The position numbers and the translations under genes are program-made. Positions 44,179 to 55,559 of a DNA stretch of 64,000 bases are shown in pieces. The notes below the pieces were generated by a model, which had not been told where the DNA came from, made no database searches, and worked only from the letters and a program-made list of their open reading frames with translations. This stretch comes from Rattus norvegicus (Eukaryota > Chordata > Mammalia > Rodentia > Muridae): the NCBI RefSeq assembly GCF_036323735.1, contig NC_086026.1, positions 52,702,039 to 52,766,038 on the forward strand. Reading direction: 5' to 3'. Positions within the stretch are counted from its first letter, which is position 1, and each line of letters begins with the position of its first letter.

Positions 44179-44455
44179 GTGCCATGGACTGGATGCTCGG
44201 GTCTTCCCAGATGGAAACAGTTAAATCCTACCTTCAAGGTACGTGTATGAAGAGGTAACCTTGAAGGGATTGTTGGCATCCTGCTTCCCTCTAGCCCCTC
44301 TCTGTCTCTCTGCCACCCCGAGGTGAGCAGTTCCTTCACCGTGTGCTCCCACACGGCATTCAGCTCAGGCCCTGAGCTGAGACCTCTGATGGCGTGAGCC
44401 AAAATAAACCTCTCCCCTCTAAGGTTGTTTATCTCGGCACTTGGTCACGATGAAC
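44179..44455 (+). mobile_element. Solo MaLR/MLT1-like LTR, plus strand
   Basis: Starts TGCCATGGACTGGATG, continues 'gatggaaacagttaaatcctaccttcaagg', 'gaagaggtaaccttgaagggattg', 'gccaccccgaggtgagcag', 'gagctgagacctctg' and ends 'gagccaaaataaacctctcc...ggttgtttatctcggcacttggtcacgatgaacta'. A single LTR with no internal region. Confidence 0.7.
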
Positions 44456-44654
44456 TATTTGACCCTCCTTTTCAAGAGGATGTGGAGGTCCCTGCTCCTT
44501 TATCCTTTCCTTCACTTTTGATCACGAAGCGAGGAGCTTTGCCTCCATCCATGCCTTCCAGAACAGCCTAACTTGAGCCATGAGAATAGTCTAATAATTA
44601 TTCCCTGGGCACTTTCCCTCCTGGGGAACCTGCTCTATGTTAAAAGTTCTACCT

Positions 44655-44848
44655 ATGGGCTGGAGAGATGGCTCAGTGGTTAAGAGGACTGGCTGTTCTT
44701 CCAGAGGTCCTGAGTTCAAATCCCAGCAACCACATGGTGACTCACAACCCTCTGTGATGGGATCGGATGCCTTCTTCTGCTGTGTCTGAAGACAGCTGCA
44801 GTGTACTCATATACATTAAATAAATAAATCTTTTAAAAAATAATAATA
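44655..44848 (+). mobile_element. B2 SINE, plus strand
   Basis: Begins GGGCTGGAGAGATGGCTCAG and runs through 'tgttcttccagaggtcctgagttcaaatcccagcaaccacatggtgactc' to AATAAATAAATCTTTTAAAA. Full length and little diverged, so among the youngest repeats here. Confidence 0.95.
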
Positions 44849-45024
44849 AAGCTCTACCTGAGCTCTTAAGCCAAAGGACACAGGGCCAATTGACCCGGAA
44901 TGAAACTTCCCAAAGGGTGAGTCAAGTTAAACCCATTTTTATATGACGACTGTTACCCCAGGTGTTTCTACAATGATAGGAAGCTACTTAACACAGACCA
45001 ACTGAGTAATGACGATAAGCTTTC

Positions 45025-45235
45025 ACTTAGTGAGTACCTGCTGTTTATAGAGCACTTGGTAAGCTCTTATCACCGTGCTTGTTAAGTCTTCATCAAAGAA
45101 CACAGTGGGCACAGTACAGTATTTTATTCATATTTTAGACCGTGATACCAAGGCTCAGAGAGGGTAGTAACTACTTTGCTAGAGCCCGACAGTAACTACC
45201 AAAGCCTGTACTTAGGACCAATGGTGTTCAACTCC
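45025..45235 (-). mobile_element. MIR SINE, minus strand, nearly full length
   Basis: 'Tagtgagtacctgctgtttatagagcacttgg', 'ttagaccgtgataccaaggctcagagagggtagtaactactttgc', 'agcccgacagtaactacc' and 'gtgttcaactccaaggcc' cover most of antisense MIR. Confidence 0.8.
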
Positions 45236-47824
45236 AAGGCCTGGGCGTATGGCCGCTGGCCCCTCGATGGGCCTGGGGTGGGAAGTAGCCTCAGGTATTT
45301 TGACTCTTAGCTGAGTCTTGCTGTCTGCAGCATCCTGTGGCTGTTGTTCCTCTATGCTGGGTCGCCCTGCACAAATGCCAACTATAAACCCAGTCATCTA
45401 GAGTCCCAGAGGCTTCCTCCCGATGGGACATGCTGCTTTTGTGACGAGGGAGGTAGAATTGGGGGAGGAAGTGCATGGGGCCTGTCATCTCGTCCCCCAC
45501 ACCTACCTTCTGCTACTGAGTGACAGTCAGCTAGAGCACTGGGGTAGGAGAGAGCTCTAAGGACCCACAAGAGACTGTTAATTTTGGCTCCTAGCCCATG
45601 GTGGAGTTACATGGCTGGAAAACTCCTAATTGGGGTATGGGGGTGCATGGCCAAGGCAGCTGCAGCTGTTGACAGCTCGACCATGTGCCAGCCCTGAGAT
45701 CAAGCTGCTTATGGGATCCATCCCACAGGAGAGGTATCTATGCCCGAACAGATGCTGCAGCCAGTCATACCCCCATGTGGGGACAGAACCAGAGACTTCA
45801 AAGCTGTCTCTGGCCCCAGGAGCTCTCTCAGTCTTCCCAGCTGGAAAAACTCATCAGGGAGTAAGTTCGGAACTGACTACCCAACAAACAGGATAGCTTC
45901 AGCCTCCTCTCTGGGAAAAGAGGCTAGGAGTCTGGGCTGCCCTTGCTGCAAAACCTGGGAACCAAGGCTTCATCAGAAAGGGATAGTATACTGAGAACAA
46001 CTCTTAGATTATTCTCAGCTCCGTATATTGGGATTTGTATTTGAGCGTTTTGATGTTAAAAAAAAAAAACCCAACCAAACAAAAACTAAGCCATCCTCCA
46101 ACACTGAGCTCCTAAGTGACACAGATGTCATAGGTCCTGGATGGTGACGCCCTGCTCAGTTGTCATCTAAAGGTGACCATAGCAACTACCGATAGGCTTC
46201 AGAGAACACCTGACACTGTGACTATTCCATAATTGTGCCATTTTTGTCCCTGTTCAAACCAATTCGGTACCTTCTGTTTCATCGGTGCCCATAGCGAGCA
46301 GAGCAGGCATTGCCCATCGCTCTTTGCAGATAAGAAATAGCTGAGACACTGCGCTAGGGAGACTAGAACCTGGAATCCTTAATCCAGGCTCAGCACCTCC
46401 TCACAGCCAAGCATTTCTGTCAGAGCTGTTTGTCCACTGACTGAAAAGCAAGCGGATCCTTAATGATGTAACGGTGTTGCAGAAATCCGTGCAGGGCTCT
46501 TGCTGGGCAGGCAGCCATGCTGGCCTTCTGGAGTCCTGGGAGACAGCTCAGAACTTGGAAGACAATGTTCTATTACATGGTTTCCCACTGGGCCTGCACA
46601 TTGAGCTCAACAAACATTCAGAGAAGAGTAAATGCTTGGGCCATTTTCCCCCTGTGGAAGGATGAGACTGTCTCAGAGATGAAACCTACTGCAGCGGCTG
46701 CTGTCTTCTCTGTGGTTCTGGGGTCTCTTCCCTCTCCCCAGCCCTGGCCATCAGAGGCATCTGGACAGGCAGGGCTTGGAGAACAGGAGTGAGACCCATC
46801 TAGGTGTCACATCTGGCAGTCACAGTTCTGAAGGGGCGGAAACAATTCATCACAGCCCTCCCCTGCTTCTAGTACACCTTGCTATATGTTGGCTCAGCTT
46901 CTCTAACTAGAGGAGTTGCTCAGCTCCTCAGTACTGGACAAGGCCTGGGAGGGGATTGCCAAGGCCCCCGGATCCTCACCCATGGCAGAATCTACCCTCC
47001 CAGGGCATCCCTGTAGTACAGATGTCAGTCCTGCAGTCAGAAAAACAGAGGGAGGCCCAGAAGACAGCTGAAGGCAAAGAAGAAGTCTGGGCTGGGCTGC
47101 AGACCCAGTGACGCATTTGGAGTTGAGCCCCGTGTGAGCCATGGTCTCCAGTTCCCAGGCAGACTTCAGGACATGTGTCATAAGGGAATGCCAAAGGGGA
47201 GTTCTGGATCACACATTTCTGTGTCAGATATTTATTTGTGTTTCCGAAGGTCCTCCATATGTGGCCTGTGTCATTTTGCTGAGGTAGGAAGGCAAGCTGC
47301 AGGTGTCCTGGGGCTGGTCAGCAGCAATGGATTTAATGAGAAGTCGGACTTCAGCTCTGCTCTCCTGTCAGGCAGCCTGGGCCCTTCTAGAGGAGGTGTC
47401 CTCCCCCACCCCTTCCCATGGGGACTGGCATGGTCCTGCTGTATAGGGGAATCGTGAGTATAGCCTAGCTTTGAGTTTTGACAAGTGAGATTCGAGGAAA
47501 CTTTGAGGCCATCACTTCTCAAAACAACCAGGATTTCCTACTCCCCATGAGCAGGGGGAGAGGAAGGGGGGGACTGAACTACTGTAGAGTCTATGACAAT
47601 GGTCTGGTTTCCAGAAAAGACATCAGACTGTCCCCTTCCTGCCCACACACTCTCAGACTGCCAGCACACACCAGCTGCCAACCTGATTCTAGTTAGCTCC
47701 AGTACTGCCCTGGGAAGGCAAGCTCCCCAGACACCATTATCAGCGTAACAACCCAGTGTGACAGCCTGGCTTCCAAACACCCTGACATGTGTGGTTTTAC
47801 TGGCTCTGTGCATCAGGGTTAGTG
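45236..47824. other. Unique stretch with one MIR piece
   Basis: 2.6 kb without a recognised gene. A MIR-like antisense piece lies at about 46310-46400 ('agataagaaatagctgagacactgcgc...ctagaacctggaatcc'). Other frames of 60-110 codons are unremarkable. Confidence 0.5.
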
Positions 47825-48120
47825 TTTGTCTTTGTCTACTGGGGCTGCGGTGACAAAATACCACAGACTGCATAACTCAGAAATCGGAACGTCATTCTCA
47901 TAGTTTTAAAGGTTGGGAAGTCCGGGGTCAGGAACTGTCAGATTCAATGTTCTGTGGGCGAGCACCTAATTCCTGACCCACATGACAATGACATCTTCTT
48001 GTGTTCTCACATAGTGGAAGAGGTAAAGCGTTTCTCTTGGGTTTCTTTTCTTAATGGCACTAATGCCATTAAGGAGATTCTTGAAGGTCTCCTAAGTTTC
48101 ATCTTGTGGAGCAAGATTTC
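47825..48120 (-). mobile_element. MaLR/MLT1-like LTR, minus strand
   Basis: 'Ctactggggctgcggtgacaaaataccacagactgc', 'cattctcatagttttaaaggttgggaagtccgggg', 'tcttgtgttctcacatagtgg', 'ggcactaatgccatt' follows the antisense MLT1/MST-like LTR. A B2 and another LTR abut its right side. Confidence 0.65.
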
Positions 48121-48127
48121 AGTACCT

Positions 48128-48183
48128 GAAATTTTTTTTAAAGATTTTTTTTTTATTTTACGTGTATGAGTATTCTACCTGTA

Positions 48184-48247
<64 letters not shown>

Positions 48248-48385
48248 TGCGCCCTGTGCATGCAGCGTCGACAGAGACCAGAAGAGGGCATTGCATCCCC
48301 TGGAGCTGGAAGTTCATTGGCTGGGTGACCGTGCTGGGAATACACCTTATCTCTTCTACGTGTTGGTGTATGGAGCCATTTCTTC
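48128..48385 (-). mobile_element. B2 SINE, minus strand, with (AT)n expansion
   Basis: 'Aaagattttttttttattttacgtgtatgagtattctacctgtatgc', then an AT run, then 'gcatgcagcgtcgacagagaccagaagagggcattgcatccc', 'tggagctggaagtt' and 'tggagccatttcttcagtcc' is antisense B2. It keeps the CTCF-like core CCAGAAGAGGGCA (48278-48290). Confidence 0.85.
48187..48244. repeat. (AT)29 microsatellite
   Basis: Uninterrupted AT run inside the B2; capable of cruciform extrusion. Confidence 0.97.
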
Positions 48386-48399
48386 AGTCCCATTTGTAC

Positions 48400-48810
48400 T
48401 TGAGTTTTTGAGGCACGTAAATAACAGGTGTAGTGAGAATTTTGGTTTCTTAAGAAACATAGAAATGTTATGGGAATATGTTCTAATCCCAGGGTGTGGG
48501 ATCTGGGCCTACTTCAGACTGTCCACAGCAGCAGACTATGATTTGCTTCAAGCTCTGGCAGGGGCATGATCTTGCCAGCTGCAGAGAGTTTTTGCCAGTG
48601 TATGACATTTAGAATTCTGGGGACTCTTGAGAGGGAGGATATATAAATGCAAGAGCCTGAGAGGAGTACAGAGGCTTGTACTCCTCCTGCTCTTGGTGGC
48701 TGCTGCTGCTGTTGGTTGTGGGCAGTTGGTTGCTGGTTGCTCGTTGAAGATAACCTGAAAATGAAGCTCAAAATTGCCCCCAAGGAACTCAATGCCCCTA
48801 ATCAGTTAGG
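48400..48810 (+). mobile_element. Probable rodent LTR repeat, plus strand
   Basis: 'Aggggcatgatcttgccagctgcagagag', 'gactcttgagaggg', the TATA box TATATAAAT at 48640-48648, then 'ctcctcctgctcttgg', a GCT/GTT run and 'gaaaatgaagctcaaaattgcccccaaggaactcaatgcccctaatcag' recall an abundant rodent LTR. Family name uncertain. Confidence 0.5.
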
Positions 48811-49014
48811 AAATGGTCTAATGGTATCTATGGATGCTCCCTTTTGTCTCCAGCTTCTTTCTCTCCTCACTAGCATTGCAGGATTGGAAGGGATAAGGAT
48901 GGAGATGGGTGGTAGAAATAGAGACCCAGGAAGTAGCTAAAAGTCCGGCTACAACAGAGTCCACACAGTACAAGAACACCAAGGAGCAAAGGTAGGCATT
49001 CTGCTCAGTCATAG

Positions 49015-49415
49015 GAGGGACTCCAGCTGTGATAAAATACTCTGACAGAAAGTAACTTTTTAGAAAAGAGTTTCCTGTAACGTCCAGGTTCCTGTCCATC
49101 ATTAAGGAACAGCTGAGGCAGGAGTTTCAAACAGCCAGTCACATCGCATCCGCAGTCAAGCACAGAGAGAAACAAATACACACACGTGATGGCGTGTTTG
49201 TGCAAAGCCTGAATTTTCCACTCCTATATAGTTCAGCACCCCCTGCCTAGGGAATGGATCCACCTACAGTGGGCTGGGTCTTGCCACGTCAATGAACTGA
49301 ATTAAGACAATCTCCACAGACAAGCTAACTCAATGAAGACAATCCCTCATTGTGACTGTCTTCCCAGGTTGATTATAGGGTGTGCCAAGATGTCATATCA
49401 ACTGAGGTTTTCACA
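49015..49415 (-). mobile_element. Rodent LTR-type repeat (MaLR-like), minus strand
   Basis: 'Gctgtgataaaatactctgacagaaag', 'ggcaggagtttcaaacagccagtcacatcgcatccgcagtcaag', 'tgcctagggaatggatccacctacagtgggctgggtcttgcc', 'gacaatccctcattgtgac' is the reverse of the family seen at 7985-8345. Confidence 0.75.
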
Positions 49416-49474
49416 TTTTCATGGCAACCAAAGCTGCTCTTAATGACATCCTGTAACTTGAAAAACTTGAAAGG

Positions 49475-49695
49475 AGGCACGGAGTCCTCCCTCAGTATAT
49501 TCAGGGCAATGATTCCAGGGCTCCCTCTCCCCCACAGACACCAAAACCCATGAGTACTCAAGTCCCTTATAGAAAACCTACACAGGTCTTTCATATATTC
49601 AGATTGTCTTTAGATTATTTCTTATACTCAAATTGATGTGATACTATATAACCCCAAGAATAATGACAAGAAAAATCTGTCCATGTTAGTGTAGG
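49475..49695 (+). mobile_element. Tigger-like (Tc1/mariner) DNA transposon fossil
   Basis: 'Gtcctccctcagtatattcaggg', 'gattccagggctccc', 'gacaccaaaacccatgagtactcaagtccctta', 'gtctttagattatttcttatactc' and 'gaataatgacaagaaaaatctgtccatgtt' follow a mammal-wide Tigger-group non-autonomous element in order. Confidence 0.65.
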
Positions 49696-49880
49696 AGTGC
49701 ATTTATTCCATGTATATAATATATAAATATAATTAATGTATAATAATTAATATAATGTATAATATATGCATGTATAATATACAATGTATGCACACATATA
49801 CATATATGAGTATAATATAATATATTACATATAATTACATAGTATATATACATAGTGTGTGTGTATGTGTGTATGTATAA
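49696..49880. repeat. AT-rich TATA/TAATA low-complexity block
   Basis: About 185 bases of TATAAT-type units ending in a GTGTATG run. Confidence 0.85.
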
Positions 49881-49881
49881 T

Positions 49882-50000
49882 TGTTTGTTTTGAGACATGA
49901 TCTCTCTCTATACTCTAGGCTACCCTCAAACTTACAGTTCTCTGCTTTATCTTCAGAAGTGCTATCCTCGGCACATATTACCAACCCCACTTCTTCACAG
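49882..50000 (-). mobile_element. Old B1 SINE, minus strand
   Basis: TTTTGAGACATGATCTCTCT, 'ctctaggctaccctcaaacttacagttctctgc' is a diverged antisense B1/proto-B1. Confidence 0.65.
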
Positions 50001-51249
50001 GGATTTTTGACTTACAGTTGGTTGAACTCCTGAACATGGGACCTGAAGATACAGAGGGTAACATAGATGCCATTCATATTTTCAAGGAGAAAGCAGTCTG
50101 ATGTGATCTACCTGGGTCCAGACGCTTCTATTCTGGAAAGCAGGGCATGGGTTCCATGCCAGGAAATGAAACACAGGGCAGGAGTTGTGGTCCAGCCAGA
50201 CCTTGATACCTATTTAGAAACATCTTTGCTACAGTAGTCTTACTACTTGCACAGAAGGCTGTTAGTTAAATTAATTATATTTGTTAAATGCCTTGGTGGG
50301 GTAGCCCCTAGGGCAACCCAAAGATCTAGCCAATGATAATTAACTTCTGGAAGACTGTAATGCCTCACCCCCCAACTGTTAAGATGCCCATTCTCAGCTT
50401 GGGGGTTCTCTTGAACCCACTGAAGTTTAACCAATGCATGGGTCCTGGCATTTCCATGATCTGGAAGGAGAAGGACTCACGTGCAATGTGTGGGAGCATA
50501 GCATGGTCAGGACTTTGCACCATGCATCTGTGCATAAGAATGAATCCAACCATTTCACTCCTCATGTGTATGAATGTTTCCATGTATATGTGCTCAGCAC
50601 TACATTTGTGGTCACTTGTGAACCTGTGATTAGTAGTCACGGACACCTCCCCTCCTCTCCAGGTCCATGCTCAGGAAGGACACAGCTGTCTGTTTCAGCC
50701 TTGGTCTGTCTTGTACCTGCAGCAGACTGTTTTGGCGAGCTGTCAAATGTAAACATCAGCCCCCTAGTATCTCCTTTATGAGGAGGCCAGGACAGGCAGG
50801 TAATTTATCAAGCATTACTTAAAATAGTCCCCCAGCCTCTGCTTCCTCTCCCTTGTTACTGTCTCATTCTTGATTGTTTCTTCTCCTTTCTGTCTCTGGT
50901 TTTCCTGTCTGGAGATTGACAGCCCCCTGCTAACTCAGCCTTAGAGATGCCAGGTGTTGGTGAAACTGACACCTCACTGCTTGGCCTCCCTCCCTGAGCT
51001 GACTGCTCCTTGGCTAACACAGGCACACACCGTGGCTCCTGTCTGCAGGCCTGCACTTGGGCTGATGGGTAAGCGGTACCCTGCACTGCAGAAGCTTGGG
51101 AATCAGGCACTGATGCTGCGATCTGTTGAGTGATGGACCAGCTAATGAGACTCCTGGCAACAGCAGGCCCACCCTCTTCTCGCCGTCCAGCCCTTTACGT
51201 AGGCCCAAGTGTTGTGATACTGTGTAGCAGTGCACAGCCCTCTAACTAG
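50001..51249. other. Unique non-coding stretch
   Basis: 1.2 kb. No gene or certain repeat; 50100-50480 may be old LTR-derived DNA but cannot be assigned. Confidence 0.45.
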
Positions 51250-51252
51250 ATT

Positions 51253-51281
51253 CAGAGAGGGGGAAGAGGGAGGGAGGGGGG

Positions 51282-51330
<49 letters not shown>
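51253..51330. repeat. (GA)n purine microsatellite
   Basis: GGGA-type units, then about 20 uninterrupted GA units. Confidence 0.95.
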
Positions 51331-51333
<3 letters not shown>

Positions 51334-52228
51334 CATCAAGATTCCCTGTCATTTCTACTTCCAAGACAAAGTGACAAAGGCCAGCGGAGGAACAATAACA
51401 CTGTTTAAATTTTATACTGCTGATTGCCAAGCACTGAGCCAGGCACTAGAAGCTCCTGCACCCTCTAGTTCTGCTTTCTGTGATGTGATGGTTACTAAGT
51501 CCATATATAGCCGAGAAAACTGGGCTGCAGAGAAGAGTGCCAATCATCCATCCAGGTATCACCCTTACTCCGAGTATCACTTGGCACTGATGACCAAACA
51601 ACAAGATCACTTCTAACTAGTGTAACCAGAGAAGACACTCGGGAGGAAGATACAGAAAGCTTCCAGACCATGTGGGAACTTATCAAAAATGTGCGAGCCA
51701 AAAAGATTGGCGTCAGAAGCAAGGTCACTTTAGGAGGAATCTGTTAGGAGGCCACAGCCCTGGATGCTGGGTGCCACGAGGGCCACTGTCAAATGCATTT
51801 CACTTTCTTCTGTGTGTGTCCTGGTGTCTGAGGGTCAGCAGGCCACACATCACCCCTCAGTATCTGGAGACTCTATCCTGCCTTTGATGAGTCACACATA
51901 CAGATTAGCTGGTCAGCCAACACCAGTGGACCCACAAACCAGGTGAATGAGCCCAGGCGGTTAAGATACCTGGCTGCCAGGCAGGCACTCTCTATTACAA
52001 AGTCACAAACGATGAGACCTCAGTCAATCAGAATCCAGGGCAACAAAAACTGAGTTTGGCCGTGGTTGTGTCATGCTACCTGATGCCTGTCATTTCTCTA
52101 TCAATAAAGCAAAATTCAAACTCGGAACTTCTGACTGCCTGGGCCAGAGTCCTTGCTACTGAGACCCTCTTTTTCCAACTTTTTCATAAAAAGTGACTGT
52201 CACTGATGACACACTGGAGTGAACCTGG
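51331..52228. other. Unique non-coding stretch
   Basis: Nothing recognised. Confidence 0.5.
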
Positions 52229-52450
52229 GAGAAGTAAGGTTGAGAGATGGTAGATATAGACATTGAAGGATAGAGAGGTAGTTATGAAAGGACAGATAGA
52301 TATAGATGATAGAAGATGGGTAGATGGCAGGTGAGATAGATAGATAGGTGATTGATACGTAGATGATAGATACATAAACAGACAGATATGTTAGAAGATA
52401 GGTAGATGGTAGATAGATTAGATAGATGGTAGATGGTTGATAAATAGCAT
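52229..52450. repeat. Degenerate GATA-rich satellite
   Basis: About 220 bases of imperfect AGAT/GATA/GGTA units. Confidence 0.85.
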
Positions 52451-53039
52451 ATACACATATTTGACAGCTGGCAGATGATACTTAATAAACAACTATATTA
52501 AATCAATTAGATCAGATTAGGTCAACATAAAAAGGGTTGTGGTGGGGAGAAGCCCATTCATATTTTTATATTTCGTTATTGTGATAAAAATGAAACACAA
52601 CCCCGTTGAACTTCAGGCTCAACTCCCTGCTTACTGGCACACTAGCTGTCTCAGAAGGGCACGCCAGTGTCTCCACACCTGTTCCCTATCCATCCCCATC
52701 AACCTTATCTATCTGCATCTTCCCAGCTCAGCTGAAGTCTTGCTAACCTGCTGTTTGCTCAGGCTCAGCCCTTCAGAGTCATCTTTCACGTTCTCCGTCC
52801 ACCCATTGTCTACGTCTCGGTGATGGAATTCCTATACACATCCTACATACGGTATGTCACAAAATCATTGCACGACCACCTGTAGCCTCTATGTACAAAC
52901 TTGCCACAATTATAGCTACCGTTTGGTTCCAGCTACCACCAGTTCCTCCTTGGAGTCTTACAACACCTTTCTAAATTAGTTCTTCTGTTCTTTGAGGCTT
53001 TTCTTATCACAATGGCCAGAGTTTTCTTCAAAAAGCCTA
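52451..53039. other. Unique non-coding stretch
   Basis: Nothing recognised. Confidence 0.5.
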
Positions 53040-53170
53040 CATCATGGACTCCCCTGGGACAGTACTTGCCTAGCCTGCCTGAAGTCCTGGGTTCAATCCC
53101 CGGTGTGAGTGGAGTGTGGCAGCCACACTCCTGCAAACCCTGCATTCAGGAAGCAGAGGTGGTGTGGTTA
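53040..53170 (+). mobile_element. B4-type SINE (ID-B1 dimer), plus strand
   Basis: 'Cagtacttgcctagcctgcctgaagtcctgggttcaatcccc' is an ID half; 'gtgtggcagccacactcctgcaaaccctgcattcaggaagcagagg' is the B1-like half. Confidence 0.7.
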
Positions 53171-53394
53171 GGTGGTTTGCATTAGTCTCGGCCACACAGA
53201 GACTTGGAGGCCAGCTCGGAATGCACGCAGCTCTGTCCCGTGTGAAATAAAACATACACCGTATGATGTCACTCCAGATTCTCTCAAAGTTGGGAGGGAA
53301 CAGTGTTGTCCCGGTGTCTTTGATGCCTCCTCCCAGTCTAGACTCCTTCATGTCTGACATCATTTGGTCCTCCCTGCCGTGCTCACTCTGTAAG

Positions 53395-53770
53395 CTCACT
53401 CCCTTCCCTCTCTGGCGCTCTTGCTCTGTCTCTGGGCCTTTGCATGTGTTCTTTTCTTGTCCAGAACATTCTTCCTCACACATTTGCATCACCTCCTTCT
53501 TTCCTTCTCCCATCTGTATGCTCAGTGCTGGCTTCTAATGATTCCTGCTCTGACCTGTTTGCCCCTGCCCACATTTTCCTATAGTAGTCATCATCCGACA
53601 CATAGCATTTATTTATTTATTTTTTATCTCTTGCTCTTTGTCTCACTGCGTTAGGACATCAACTCTGAGAAGCCCGGGGGCCCTGCCTGTCCAGTGGCAT
53701 GTCCTCTGGGGCTAGCGTATTGCCTGACTCCCAGTTCATATTGTTTTTGAAAGAATGAAGAAAGATACAA
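53395..53770 (+). mobile_element. L2 LINE 3' region, plus strand
   Basis: CTCTGGGCCTTTGCATGTGT, 'gtccagaacattcttcc', 'ctgctctgacctgtttgcccctgccc', 'catagcatttatttatttatt' and 'gagaagcccgggggccctgcctgtcc' follow the L2 3' end to 'tgtttttgaaagaatga'. Confidence 0.8.
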
Positions 53771-53884
53771 AGCCTTAGGGAGGATATAGTTTAAATCTGC
53801 CTAAAAGGTAGACATTAGCCAGCACAACATGGTTTCTAAGTCTTAAACAATAAACACCGCACCCATCCGTACACATGGCATTTT

Positions 53885-54195
53885 GTGCCTGCGACGGCTT
53901 CGTGTGATTCTGACTCCAGGTTTTCAATACGTTCTCTTCAAACTGCTGATAATCTCCATTGACAGGAAGCTTTGCGCGCAAAAGCCAGCAGCACATTCAA
54001 AAATTTGCCGCAGTTGAAATGGTGTTTAAAGACTCTCCGAGCCCTCTTCCTTTTCTTTCATTGGCAGACGTAATGGTGAAATACCCAGGGATAATGCTAA
54101 TGGATTTGAACGCTATTGAACGTTTTCATAGCAAGCGTTTCACAATAGCGCTGACGCTCCAACCTGGAACAGGTGGGTGCATTGTCACAGCCGCA
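53885..54195. promoter_or_regulatory. Strong candidate conserved element, CpG-retaining
   Basis: Unique DNA with about fifteen CpGs in 290 bases. It contains the palindrome TTTGCGCGCAAA (53971-53982, E2F-like), GACGTAATGG, GGATAATGCTAATGGATTTG, and an inverted pair CGCTATTG (54111-54118) / CAATAGCG (54143-54150). A 132-codon frame (53959-54357) is open across it with no known relatives, so a coding exon cannot be fully excluded. Conservation not measured. Confidence 0.5.
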
Positions 54196-54624
54196 GCTGG
54201 CTTAGATGTCACGAAATGGCAAAGGAGCTGGCAATGTTTACAGTCGCCTCAGCCTCCCTTCCTTCCCCCTGCTCACTCCCAGCACCTTGGAGCCTATACG
54301 ATGCTTCTGCTCAAAATAAAACACACATCACATGATGTCACTCCAGAAATCCTTTGACGTCTTTTTGGGGCCTCCTGCCTTAAAGGACAGGAGCCTGTTG
54401 TCAAATCATAGAAACATTCAGGTGGCAGAGGCTCTCCCAAGCTGTGACATCAGGATGATGGAGTTGTTCAGGTCTCTTGATGGTGAGTATGAGACCCACC
54501 ATTGCTTCCTGTTCCTCAACTTCACCACAGAAACTCCAATAGCCTCCTCCTGCCCATATGAGAAGCTTTGAGACCTAGAGGCCACAGCCCAGTGTGCCAG
54601 GGCACATCAATCAGGGGTCTGACA
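54196..54624. other. Unique stretch with a diverged local repeat
   Basis: The roughly 40-base text at 54312 ('aaataaaacacacatcacatgatgtcactccaga') closely resembles that at 53246, about 1.07 kb upstream. Otherwise nothing recognised. Confidence 0.5.
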
Positions 54625-54705
54625 TGTGGCTCATTGAGTCTAACACTGACCAGGTATGTGTCCTTGGGTAGGTCAGCTTCCTACTCCAAACTCAGGCAGC
54701 GAGAG
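54625..54705 (+). mobile_element. MIR SINE fragment, plus strand
   Basis: 'Gaccaggtatgtgtccttgggtaggtcagcttcctactccaaactcagg' follows the MIR core 'agctgtgtgaccttgggcaagtcacttaacc'. Confidence 0.55.
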
Positions 54706-55559
54706 AGTTTATTAAAAAGGCATCTGTCAAGGAATGGGCGTGTACTCCTGGGATTGTGGGGAGGCACTGCTGAGACTGACTTGGGATGAAATCGGAGGGT
54801 CCATTTGAGAAAAACGTTCCTCATCCCCCTCCTTATCCACAGAGTCTCCAAAAGATCAGATTTATATCTTGGAATCCCAAAGAAACTCCTGGTAAAAAAA
54901 TAAGAGACTTCCTGCAGCTAACAGAAATTTTGAAATCAGTGCATTCCTATGGTCTCTTGCCCCTGGGGCCTCTGCCTCCCACTATCCCTTTGTTCAAGGA
55001 GAAGAAAATAATTCAGAATGAACTTTTTAATATATTTTACCATAAAAATGCCATCTTTCCTTAATAAAAGTAAGACAAGAACCCCCAAAGTGGCCATTGG
55101 GAAGGATTTTCTCGGTGTGATGGGCTGGATGGCCCACGCATTTTGCCACTGTATTTGAGTCAGTCTGCCTTTGGGAACTTTCACGTGACTCCTTGTAACA
55201 CAAGCCTGCTGTCTCCCGCACACTGCCCCTAGGGAGGGGCAGAAAAAACGTTTTCCTCCTCCCATGGCACAGGGAAGATGAAGTTCAGAGTTGCTTTCAG
55301 TGACGAGTTATGAGGAACATTGGGATAGCACGAGAACAAACAGAGATAGTGACATCGACTGGCCATCTGGTTTGCCAGCTGTGACCAGCCTGCCAGGGCT
55401 GAAAAAACCCTATTTTATGCCATTGGTCCTAAGAGTTTCAGCTCTCGACATTTCCCTCCGTGGGGTAGCCATCACCTAACTGAATCCAGGAAAGACGACT
55501 ATAGTCCTTGATATCCAGGCCATTTCCTAAGCCAAAGCCAGCCTGCAGGTGAAGACCCT
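54706..55559. other. Unique non-coding stretch
   Basis: Nothing recognised. Confidence 0.5.

Noticed and set aside
44655..44848. tRNA gene, because of tRNA-like A and B box text
   Set aside because: The tRNA-like head belongs to a complete B2 SINE; the same holds for the ID, B3 and B4 copies.
48162..48569. 135-codon frame that looks partly unique
   Set aside because: It is translated B2 SINE plus (AT)29 plus LTR text.
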